The notes below the pieces were generated by a model. The model was not told the DNA's origin. It saw nothing but the letters and a program-made list of their open reading frames with translations, and ran no database searches. DNA of 64,000 nt, from NCBI GenBank assembly GCA_011503125.2, contig WWBZ02000016.1, positions 5,022,001-5,086,000 on the forward strand, given 5' to 3'. This DNA is from Botryosphaeria dothidea. Lineage: Eukaryota; Ascomycota; Dothideomycetes; Botryosphaeriales; Botryosphaeriaceae. Each line of letters opens with the position of its first letter. The stretch's first letter is position 1. Positions 34,201-45,567 of the stretch are shown here, one piece after another. Position numbers and translations under genes: made by a program.

Positions 34201-37112
34201 GCGGCTCGGACCAGCCGTCGTAGAGGACGTGGTGGATTGTCCAGACCATGTAGTGCTGGTGGTCGTCGTCGTTGGGCGGCGTGACGATGGCGTAGCGGGC
34301 GAGGGGCTGGCCGAGCTCCATCTTCTCCTGCTGGTCGCTGTCGAGGTAGTGGGCGAGGTCGGCCGAGTGTCTCCAGGTGATGCTTTCCTTCAGTACGACT
34401 TGCTGGAGGCCGGGCTCTTGCAGCTGCGCCAGGCGACTGCGCAGGATGGGGTTTGCGGCGACGACGTCTTCCCATGCCTTTTTCCAGGCGTCGAGATCGA
34501 TGTGCTGCGGGATGCGTGCGACGCGTTGGGCGATGTAGGCTTTGGTCGATTTGAGGGCGAAGGTGAAGAGTGCCTGCTGCGTGGGGGTGGAAGGGTAGAT
34601 GTCTTCAACGGCTACCGCATCAGTTCCACACGCCAGCGCTGCTTCGAGTCGGGCACTCTCGATGTCCTGAGAAATCATCGAGAAAGGGAGAGTCTCCGTT
34701 TTCGCCTGCGAGTCGACAGTGCTGACGACGCCAGCCATGGCTGAGAGCGTAGGGTTTGCAAAGGCGCTGGTGACGGAGAGGCCGAGGCCGTGAGTTCTGC
34801 AGACCGACACTAGTTTCATCGCCGCCAGCGAGTCGCCGCCCAGTGCGAAGAGGTTGTCGTCGAGTCGAATTCCTTCTTCGTCGACGTTCAAGACCTGGCC
34901 CCAGGCCTGCCGGAGACGCTGCTCGACATCACTCAGTTCTCGAGAAGTGCTCGTCGAGCTCTGATCCGGCTGCCGCAAGTCGACCGTCTGCCCGAACTGC
35001 CTGAGCCGCTTGCGATCAGTCTTGCCCGAAATCAAGACGGGAATGCGATTGACAGGTATGTACGTGGTCGGCACCATGTAGCGCGGCACGACCCTGGCCA
35101 GCTCCGCGTCCGCCTCCGAAAGCAGAGCCCGCAGCTCTTCGGTGAGCTGTACTGCGTTGACCTCGCCATCTCCCCCGTCCTTGGTGGCCTGGAATGACAC
35201 GAACGCCACCAGCGTCGGCTGGCCGCCCGCTCCCTGCGGCACAAACACCTCCGCAATGACGTTGGTGTCCGAAGGCAGTCGTGCCCTGAGCTGGCTCTCA
35301 ATCTCGCCGAGCTCGACGCGCTGTCCGCGCAGTTTGACCTGCGTGTCTTTGCGGCCAGCAAACACAATGCCGCCCGACCCATCCGGGTCGAACTTCCCCA
35401 GGTCGCCAGTCTTGTAGAGGCGCGCGCGGCGACCAGCGTGGCCGTTGTGGCCGGCCACGAGCCAGGATGGGTCCTCGATGAAGGCGGCTGCAGTCTTCTC
35501 CGGGTCGTTCAGGTAGCCCTGTCCCACGATGGGGCCCTCGACGAGCAGCTCGCCGACGGCGCCGACGGGCACGAGGGCCTCGTGGTCGCTCGGGTCGACG
35601 ATCCAGAGGGCCGCGCCGTTGCCCGTGCCGATGCAGACGTAGTCCCTGCCCGTGGCCGCGCTGCTGTTGACGGTGCACCCGATGGTGCATTCGCAGGGGC
35701 CGTAGCCGATGATAATGGCGCTGCTCGTGTAGGTTCTGTGAGAAATCGTGACGCCTTTTGGTGTGCCCGTGCTGCCGGAGGTGAATATGATGTACATCAA
35801 CACAGACGGCGGTACGGGTGCTAATTCGGGAAGTCCTTCCAATGTGGACAGTTGTGAGAATGTGTCATCTTCCACGACAACATGCTTTCCCTCCGGCAGG
35901 ATCGAAGTCGACAGGTCGTACTGCTTGCGAGACGTCAACATCGTCTTTGCACCCACTTGGACAGCCATGTTCTGGAGGCGGGCAAGAGGGAGCGTTGGAT
36001 CCATGAGGGCGAACGTTGCTCCTGCCTTCATCACGGCAAGCACGGCGACGATGGTCCATCTTGATTTCTCAAAACACGCCGGCACGACGCTGTGCAACTC
36101 AACACCTGCCTCTTTGAACGAACACGCTAAGAATGTCGAGTACTTTTCGATTTGGCCGTACGTGAGTTCGCCGTCCCAGGATGAGATGGCCGCCTTGTCT
36201 GGCGATGCTTGGGCTCGTTTGGAGATCAGCTCGTGCATGCCAAAGTCGTAAGTAGGGGGGAGCTCATGATTCCATTCCCACATGTCGTCCAGGTCGCGAG
36301 CGGTAGGCCGAAGGCAGTCCTCAACGGATGCATTGGGATTTGAGATGCACATTTTTATGGTGTCAACGAGCACATCAACATGTCGCGTCACCGTAAACGG
36401 CAGCATGTTCTCGGTATGCCACACTGGACGAACGCCCAGCCGGCCTTTGTCAAAGCGTGCTTCGATGTGAAGCGCATCCTACGTCCAGAAAGGTCAGTCA
36501 CATGGTTTGGAAAGACGTATGGCTCACTCACTTCGTCTTTCACTTCCTCAGATGTCCGAGACAAAGAGCCGGTGCTCAAGAGGAACGAGACAGGAGAGGA
36601 CTTCGGTACACTCTGGCTCCGCTCGACAGCTGCAATGTCGCCCAAGATTGCTGCGGCAACTTTCCCGATTGGGTCTTGTAACCCTGTCGCCACCATATTC
36701 ATCGACAGACATCTTCTCGCTGGCTCGTGCTCGACATCAGAATTGTAGGCCCAGTCAAAATTCACTTGGCTGCCCTCCCGAGTCCGCAGGAGCACAATAA
36801 GCCATGACGAAAGCAGAATCTCCTCTCGCATGCCTGTCAGAGTTGTGTCCTGATCGGCTGCAAGGTCGACGATCTCGAAAGACCTGAAGTCGACCAGGCT
36901 CGTGGACTGCATGTTGGCAGGCCAGTTTGGCAGCTGATCTGGGCTTGGCGCGTCGGCGATGGGGGTGGCGCCCAATGTTGCCGGTTGTCCTACTACTCTG
37001 TTGTCGAAGACTGGCAGGATTCTGAGTGAGGAGAACCAAAAAGCTTTGGCGCAAGTTGGACCTTATCCGAGTGGTCAATGTGGATCACCTGCGGAAGAAC
37101 TGTTGCTGTCAC
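31249..37112 (-). pseudogene. sidD: sidD-type fusarinine C nonribosomal peptide synthetase, broken by several lesions
   Basis: Matches the extracellular-siderophore NRPS (SidD/NPS6), which joins three N5-anhydromevalonyl-N5-hydroxyornithine units. Order on the minus strand: N-terminal region (EEILLSSWLIVLLRTREGSQV), intron 36479-36531, adenylation domain (A3 FTSGSTGTPKGV near 35770), carrier 1 (LFALGGDSLAAMK), condensation 1 (HHVLYDGWS), remnant adenylation domain (TGDLVRL, FVGRKDKVVRIQGHAVD; degenerate in the family), carrier 2 (FRLGGDSVLAMK), condensation 2 (SHAQYDGVS), stop at 31249. Lesions: only about 16 residues separate A3 from GYGPCE where about 110 are expected; a frame change with missing sequence near 33825-33835; missing VVFG..GR segment near 31655-31680; a one-base frame change near 37005; no ATG (a GTG at 37110 stands where the reading begins). 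About 1890 codons remain. Probably non-functional, or misassembled. Confidence 0.82.
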
Positions 37113-37656
37113 TTACCCGACGAACGACGTAACCTTTGTACAGCCACAAACCTCAGGGCTCTCCTGACGATTGCGCTTTGAACTTCGCTGCGCAGGTTCC
37201 TAATGGTTTGGTAAGATGAGGTTCCTGACCATCTGATAAGACAAGCGCGTCACGCCGTGTGGAAAAATTGGCGTCAAGTACGTGCACTTCGGATGGCGCC
37301 GTGCCGCATCCACGGGAAGACTACAGAATAGGTCTTGTACTTACGCGAGCGTCGCGTCTCCGTGGCGTACGCCACATGATCTGATAAGATAATTAGTGGA
37401 GAAACGCAGGAGTCCCACGCAGACCTGAAATCCAACGCTAAATAGCGAGCCCGCAGTCTCGAACAGACGCCACGCAGGGGCCTGGATGCGATGGCTCCTC
37501 CTGCCTTAAATCCGAGAGGGCTGTCGTCAAGTCACCAAACTTGCTCATTACGTGCTCAGGGCCACGGGAACCGCGGCTCCGTTTGGGAGAAGATAAATCT
37601 GGGAGAGGAAGCTGGTCGAATTAAATGGGTCGCGACATTTGTGTATCTTCTTCCCC
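37113..37656. promoter_or_regulatory. Divergent sidD/sidH promoter with two SreA-type sites
   Basis: The intergenic region between the minus-strand NRPS and plus-strand sidH contains two exact ATCTGATAA sequences, at 37231-37239 and 37379-37387. This is the ATCWGATAA consensus bound by the fungal GATA repressor SreA, which silences siderophore genes when iron is plentiful. Sites shared by two divergent genes fit joint control. Binding itself is inferred from the consensus. Confidence 0.7.
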
Positions 37657-38550
37657 ATGGCCCTACGACCGAGACCCTCCTCCACCATGGCTCTGAGATC
37701 GAGGCCCTTGCAATTCCGAGATTTTAATGTTTCTTTCCCACATGAGCGGGTCATGCAGATCACATTGAACAGGCCCGAGAAGCTGAACTGTATCGACAAG
37801 GCCACGAGTGACGAGATCAACGAGACTTGGGAGCTCTTCGATGAAGACGAGAGCTTATGGGTTGGCATCATCACTGGCACCGGAAGGGCATTTTGCACTG
37901 GAGCCGATCTACACGGTACGCCTGGCACTCACTTCCATCGAGCCTCACTGATGTAAAAAGAATGGAACAGGATGAATGAGGAGGGGGTGGTCAACGAAAT
38001 GGCGGCGCCGGGTCTTGCTGGGCTGCCCCGCCGAAGTGGCAAAAAACCAATCATTGCTGCGGTCAACGGCATAACCATGGGAGGCGGGTTTGAGATGGTG
38101 GCCAACTGCGACCTCGTGGTAGCCTCGTCGTCTGCAGTCTTTTCCCTACCCGAGTGGAAGCGGGGAATAGTGCCGGTGGCAGGGTGCCTGCCGCGGCTGA
38201 CCCGCACCCTCGGACTGCAACGCACGTCGGAGCTTGTGTTGACCGGCAGGGAAGTCAATGCCAAAACGCTCCATGAGTGGGGCCTTGTGAACCGCCTGGT
38301 TGATGCCGACGCCGACGTTGTCCAGGCGGCTCTGAAGATTGCCCAAGAGATGTGCAACAGCAGCCCAGACGCGCTGATTCTTGGCCGGCTGGGCATTCGC
38401 TTGAGTTGGGAGGCCTGTAGCGTTGAAGAGGCAGTGACGATTATGGAGGAGAGATGGTACCCCCGGTTGGTGGAGGGCCAGAACTTTGCCGAAGGCGTCG
38501 CGGCCTTTGTTGAGAAACGACCGCCACGTTGGATAAACTCCAAGTTATGA
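37657..38550 (+). CDS. sidH: Anhydromevalonyl-CoA hydratase of siderophore synthesis (SidH)
   Basis: Enoyl-CoA hydratase/isomerase family enzyme of 282 residues, exons 37657-37915 and 37961-38550, with a 45-nt intron (GTACGC..AAAAAG) that rejoins GADLHEWNRMNEEG. SidH converts mevalonyl-CoA to anhydromevalonyl-CoA in fusarinine C/TAFC synthesis. Seen: ITLNRPEKLNCID, FCTGADL (first oxyanion-hole segment), AAVNGITMGGGFEMVANCDLVVAS (second), SLPEWKRGIVPVAG. The protein ends in SKL, a type 1 peroxisomal signal, consistent with the known peroxisomal location of this step. ATGs at 37657 and 37687 are both possible starts. It is divergent from sidD and shares the SreA-type sites. This gene looks intact although several neighbours are broken. 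Confidence 0.9.
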
Positions 38551-38809
38551 GAAGGCCTACAGATGTTAGCTAATTGAATTGAAGTGTTCCTTCTTCAAAC
38601 CATGGGTTTCTCCACTGCGTAGAGTTGCCGCATTGGCGAAAACTTGCTCAGACAGGGACCACGCGGTCCCAGCGTGGCTTTTTTCTTCACCGCCGGCAGT
38701 CATAGCGTGAAAGCGCCACAGGCTTTGGTGGTTGTTCAGTCGGAAGTGTTTGAAGACGGGTTATAATTAGGCGCGTTCTGGACCATAGCGCCGGGCCTTG
38801 AGCGAGATG

Positions 38810-38818
38810 ATCTGATAA
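38810..38818 (+). promoter_or_regulatory. SreA-type GATA site upstream of sidF
   Basis: Exact ATCTGATAA, matching the ATCWGATAA iron-repressor consensus, in the only intergenic region upstream of sidF. It lies about 860 bases from the sidF ATG. Confidence 0.6.
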
Positions 38819-39520
38819 GCAGGCGTGCGGGTCCAAGAGGAGCCAAGTCGTACGGCTGTATACCCACAGTCGGCCTCGGTCTTCTTGGCTGCATACCCGA
38901 GCTCAGATCTCTAGAGCCGAGGAGAGCGACGGCCAGCTACACGGCAGTAAAATTCTTCTTTCTCCACTTAGCGGGCTTTGAGAAGGACGTCAAGCAGCGA
39001 ACACGCAGAGTTGCCTTCCTCCGAATGCAGCCTCGGTCTTAATGGCCTCGCGCCGAGGAGAAGAGCGGTCGATGTACGTAAAGAAGCTCGTATTCTCCTC
39101 CACTCCGGAATCTCCCATCTTGTCTGATGATCGTCACGCGGGGAATCCATCTCCGAACAAGCTTCTCGAAGCGACCTCAGCACCGCCTTAGCGTCGCTTG
39201 TACGCCCCCACGGCTTCTCGGCACCTGTATGGGTCGACGTCGACTCGCCATCGGTGCCACCGCGGACGCACCTCGTATGATCAGTCGGATCAAGCCGCCG
39301 TGACCCACAATGACCGACCACCACCAGCTGGCTTTTGTGATTACCAGATTAGGCAAGAAACGCCTCAAGGTTATTGAAAGGGACGGTCGAGCGGCGTCTT
39401 CACCACCACGCCGGCCTGGAGTACATACCAACTACCGGCACCTCCGAGGTATATAGCTTATACGTGCCCACCATCTTGACTTTTACCCTCCTCTTCCATA
39501 ACAGAATCATTGTCTACACT

Positions 39521-39522
<2 letters not shown>

Positions 39523-39560
<38 letters not shown>
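39523..39560 (+). repeat. TC dinucleotide microsatellite
   Basis: Nineteen uninterrupted TC units about 120 bases upstream of the sidF ATG. Pyrimidine tracts are common near fungal transcription starts; this one could also vary in length. Confidence 0.9.
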
Positions 39561-39563
<3 letters not shown>

Positions 39564-39680
39564 GGCCAGGTTGGTTATTTCAGTCGCAGCTGAATTAAAG
39601 ATGGCTAATGCCCTCCGCAAAAGGATTTTTCAGAAATCCTGCTCCTCGCCCTGATCCCGCTCCAATTTCTACTCAGGAAA

Positions 39681-41071
<1,391 letters not shown>

Positions 41072-41296
41072 ACATGTGCTTGGTTTTGGGAGGAGTGTTT
41101 GTGTAGCGTTGATAGCTTGTTCAATCTGAATATCTCATGCACAATTCTTGACGTAGAAAGGGGCCCTCCAGTCGTTCCATAACGAGTCTGAACTTCCATT
41201 TCTTTTAGGTGACACTCCCAAGACGCATTGAATACGAGGGAGCAACCGTGATGCTGCTGGAAACCCATCTGATCTGTTATTTTTTTTTTTTTTAGC

Positions 41297-44200
41297 TCAA
41301 ACCGCCACCGTCTGATGCATGACGTTCGCCCTGTAGCTCTCCGACCTCTCGAGCAGTTCTTCATGCGAGCCCTGATCCACACACCTCCCCCCCTCGATCA
41401 AGAAGATCACATCCGCCTTCGTAATCGTCCGCAACCGATGCGCAATCGCAATCACCGTCGTCCCCCTCGCCGAAACCTTCTCCAGCCCATCCTGCAGCAG
41501 CTTCTCCGACTCGGCATCCAGCGCGCTCGTCGACTCGTCCAGAATCAGCAACCTCGGCTTCCGAACCAACGCCCGCGCCGCTGGGGCCGACGAGCGCGCA
41601 GAACTGGCCCGGCTGGACGGCGAGGCTCAAGCCGTTCAGGACCTGCGCGTCCGGGCGGGCCGGGTAGGCGAAGTGGACGTCGCGCAGCTGGACGCTCGAC
41701 GCCGGGCCGTCGGAGGCTGGAGACGCGTTCTTCTCAGGCGCGCGCTCTGCGTCTTCTTCGAGCGGCCGCACGCGCCCCTGCATGCCGGCCGAGCCGATGG
41801 AGACGAGCGCGAAGATGCGGGCCATGGCGGCGCGCGCGCCGGACAGCTCGGGCGCCAGCGCGAACATCTGGCTCCACAGCAGCGCGCTGACGAGCAGCGA
41901 GAAGACGACGATCATGAACTGCGTCTGCGTGTAGGCGCCCGCGATGATCTGCTTCGCGCCCCACCAGTACGCCAGCGCGTTGACGAGGTTGCCGAGGAAG
42001 TACGTCATGGCCTGCCAGAAGCTGGCCTGCAGCGTGACCCTGAGCGTGTCCTTGCGCGGCCCGGCGAGCGAGCGGCGGTAGGCGCCGAGCGTCTCGTATT
42101 CGAGGGAGTAGGACGCGATGGTCTTGATCGAGGTGATGGCCTCGACGCCGATGTCGACGGATTTGGTGTAGGCGTTTTCGTGCCGCTCTTCGAACTGGCC
42201 GAGCACGCGCAGCTCCATCAGCCCGGCGCCGAGGAGCAGCGGGACTAGGGCGAGACAGACCAGGGCGATTCGCCAAGCGATGATGTGGGTTAGAATGATT
42301 GCGGCGAAGAGGTTGACGGTGATCGAAAATAGGGTGCCAATTACTGAGCCACTAAAGCCGGCCAGGGCATTACCATCTCTGGTAATGTAGGCCAGAAGCA
42401 GGGCAGGTGATCGGCTTTCGGACTGGTGCCATTGGAGGTCCTGTTCGAAGAGCGAGCGAAAAGATAAGACCCTTACCGTGAAGACGACCTTTTCGGAAAC
42501 CCAACCGAATCCGGTCCAGCTAAAAATGTTGGCGAAGAACTCGATGATGGCGAGCACGAAGAACATGAGCCCGAAAAAGTCGCCTCGACTACGGATGCTC
42601 GCCTCGCTGTGGCAGAGGCTGAGACTGCCAACTGTGTTGCCGAAAATGACAGCCTCTCCAGAGAAAGCTCCGCCGACGACGACCGAGCCCAGGAGGGCGA
42701 CGGCAATGGTGAGCAGGTGCGGCCGTATGGCGGGCCCATAGCCTCGAACCAAGGCACAAAGCGATAGTTTCGGAGTCTCAGGCTCTTCTGGATCTTCTGC
42801 CGAGTCGGCGACCGGAGCTTCAGTCGTTGAGACCTGGGCTTTATCGGCGTTTTCCAGGTCATCATCAGACTGGCTGGTCTTCTCAATATCACCGCTTGCC
42901 ACCATGGGGCGTTCGGACTTGTTGATGCTCCTGTTGTCGGATGTTGACTCGTTCTGCTCAGCAGCGGGCGCGAGAGATTGAAGTTTGACGAGCTCAGCGT
43001 ACGATCCATCCTTGGCCATCAACTCCGAATGGGATCCTTGCTCCAAGATGCGTCCTCTGTGCATGACGATGATATTGTCCGCGCCAGCAATAGTCGACAA
43101 GCGATGGGCAATGGTAACGATAGTACGACCGCTGGTAATGTTTGCGATGGCCCGCTGGATACGGTCTTCGCTTCTGGAGTCGAGAGAAGCGGTGGCTTCG
43201 TCCAAAATGAGAAGCGGAGGATCCTTGACCAGGGCGCGGGCGAGGGCTACTCGTTGCTTCTGCCCGCCGCTGATGAGTCGTCCACTCGAGCCTACGGTCG
43301 TGCCGTATCCCTGTTGCAGGGCAACGATGAAGCCGTCCGCATCTGCCAGCGTCGCGGCTTTCTTGACCAAAGTAGCAATCTCGACAAATTCCGCACCCCG
43401 CTTCTCAGCTGCGGCCATGAGGTCACTTCCATGCCTGACTTCTTCTGCCAGATCGGCAAGCCGGGAACCAAGAAGGGCCGTCTCCAGGTGCGCATGGCTT
43501 TGATTGCTCGAATTGATCAAGCCATGTGCGATATTCTCCAAGAGAGAGCGGTCAAGGAGAGAAGGCTCTTGCTGCACCAATCCCAGTAAGCCTCTGAGAT
43601 CCCGGGCGTTGAGATCCTGAACATCTTGGCCATCAAACAGGATCTGTCCGTGGGTAAGGTTGTAGAGTCGTGTAGCCAGACCTGCAATGGTCGACTTGCC
43701 ACTTCCCGAAAGACCAACGAGAGCGGTGTGCTTGTTGGGAGCAATGCTGAAGCTGACGTTTTCGAGAACAGTGATCTCAGGTCTGGATGGGTAAGTGAAT
43801 GATACGTCCTTGAATTCAAAGCCGGCGCCTGCTGGCGGGAGAGCGAAGTCTGATGCAGTAATGCCATCAATCAGCGGCTCGCGGTCCATGTCCCCACGCA
43901 ACTTCTGGAAAGAGGCGACTGCCGCGGAAAAAAGGTGGATGAATGGTGCGACTTGACTCAAGAGCAGGGTAGCTTTATCGACTTGCGTTAGTGGAGATTA
44001 TATGGCAATATTCGAGCTCGACTCACCCTCTATCAGGATAAAAATGACGGTAAATGTAGCACCTACGGTGGCACCATGGCCGTCATTGCCCACTGAATCT
44101 GCTATGCGCTTACTTCCTTGCCAGAAAGCCAAACCATTCGCAGAGTAAGCAATGAAATACAAGACTCCGGTTTGGATGCCAGTGGCAGTAGCCTTCTTGA

Positions 44201-44960
44201 TGCCCTCCTGTCTTGAAGACTTGAGTGCATTGGCAAACTTTTGCTCCAGCCTACCGCTTGCGCCAAAAGCCTGGACCACGACAATGTTTGAGAGAGCCTC
44301 AGAAGCCAATGATGCAGCGGAAGCGGCATAGTCAGACATGAGCCCTGAGTATTTCTCAATGTAGTGACTCCCGACGAAAGACATCAAGAAATAGGCTGGA
44401 ACCAACGAGACGAGCATTCCTGCTAATACATCGTTCTTGATAAAGGCCACGATATACGCAGTGACGAAGAAGGATACGCTTGAGAGGCATATTCCAACTT
44501 TCTCCGACGTGCCTGAGCGGATTGTTTGGATATCGCTGTGGAGTCGAGATGCAACTTCTCCGGGAGGTAGATTGTCGAAAAACGATGGCTCTTGTCGCAG
44601 TAAGTTTTGAAGGTAATTCTCCCGCAGTCTTTGGGCTAACCGTGCCCCGTTGAGACTCCAGCACAAGAGGTGGACGTATATTGTAACGAATTGTGCAATG
44701 GCGAGGTAGAAAATGATCAGGATTTTACTGTTGATGCTGGATCGATAGTCGGATCCGGATTCCGAATCGTCTGATGAATCACATGTTGCGCCGTTGAAGT
44801 CGTCCAGAAGCTGTCCAAACAGGATTCCAATCAACGGGAACGGAACACCAGATGCTATTGCACTTATGATGCCCAGCAGTAGCGTACCCAGGTCGAGCTT
44901 CGAAGGACTGCCAGCCAGGAGAAGGCTAGGATAGCCCACGAGTTTCTGGACGGCCTTCAT
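41297..44960 (-). pseudogene. sitT: sitT-type ABC transporter, second nucleotide-binding domain gutted
   Basis: Full-size ABCB-type exporter (TMD-NBD-TMD-NBD) at the position of sitT in the siderophore cluster. Exon 1 is 44027-44960 (ATG at 44960), intron 43973-44026 (GTGAGT..TAAAG), then one long exon. NBD1 is complete: GLSGSGKST (Walker A), VQQEP (Q loop), ISGGQKQR (signature), LLILDEATASLD (Walker B), IAHRLSTI (H loop). In NBD2 the sequence reaches CALVGPSGAG and then, near 41568-41578, jumps in another frame to ALVRKPRLLILDESTSALD and IAHRL, ending at 41297. The Walker A Lys-Ser-Thr, Q loop and signature, about 95-100 residues, are absent. The junction lies in GC-rich sequence that repeats GCG. 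As read, the protein would be truncated and NBD2 dead. Confidence 0.82.
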
Positions 44961-45567
44961 GGTGACTGCAAATTGGTGGTGTCTTGCTGCAGTCCCTTTC
45001 GAGGCTCATTAGCTAAAGAGTGGCAACATGCTTGTCGGAGCCGACTTACCAGTCGGTATTTAATTGCGCTGTGGCGCTGTGCTGCGGGAAGGCTGCCGTG
45101 TCAAACCAATTGCGAGGCAGTGAGGACCGAGGGGTTCACAAAGCCATCCCACGGATTTTGTACTGTATCTGCACAGGTCCTTGGGGGGCTGAGAACGGTA
45201 CGCCCTTTTGTGGGCCCTTGCCACGATTGCTTGACAAATCTTATCAGATCAAAATTGCTTCCAAGCGGAGCCTTGTCACAAAATCGGAGGATTCGCCTGC
45301 GCCTTAGATTCGAGGTCAAGCCCAGACGCCCTCGGACTTAACCATTTTGCCGAAGGAAGCCACCGTCTTCGCTTAGCTGCGCAAGCACGAATCGGACCAC
45401 CCATCCAGATTCGGTCTATCTGATCTTGTGGGGCGTTGGCGCCCTAGTTCGAGAGCGCGGCGTGATGCGCCGGTTTTCCACGTAGGCTTTTAAGATGGAA
45501 GCCAGGCTTCGCTTGTAGCCGCCTTGGCTCAGATACCCATTTCATCCTCTTCAACCAATTTTTCAAC
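44961..45567. promoter_or_regulatory. Divergent sitT/MFS promoter with SreA-type site and CCAAT boxes
   Basis: The region holds TTATCAGAT at 45241-45249, the reverse complement of ATCTGATAA (SreA consensus). CCAAT boxes lie at 45106-45110 and 45555-45559, a motif used by the CCAAT-binding complex with HapX in iron regulation. Placement between two divergent transporter genes fits shared iron control. Confidence 0.65.

Larger units (their letters stand above)
38551..39680. other. Region between sidH and sidF
   Basis: No gene is supported. It contains an ATCTGATAA site, a CT microsatellite and a CCAAT box at 39662-39666, 15 bases before the sidF ATG. These suggest that most of the stretch is the sidF promoter and leader. 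Confidence 0.55.

Noticed and set aside
33680..34744. 354-codon plus-strand frame
   Set aside because: Antisense to the condensation domain of the NRPS, whose motifs are clear on the minus strand.
39523..39560. Mobile element or CRISPR-like array
   Set aside because: It is a simple TC microsatellite. No CRISPR array, transposase or terminal repeats were seen anywhere in the window.
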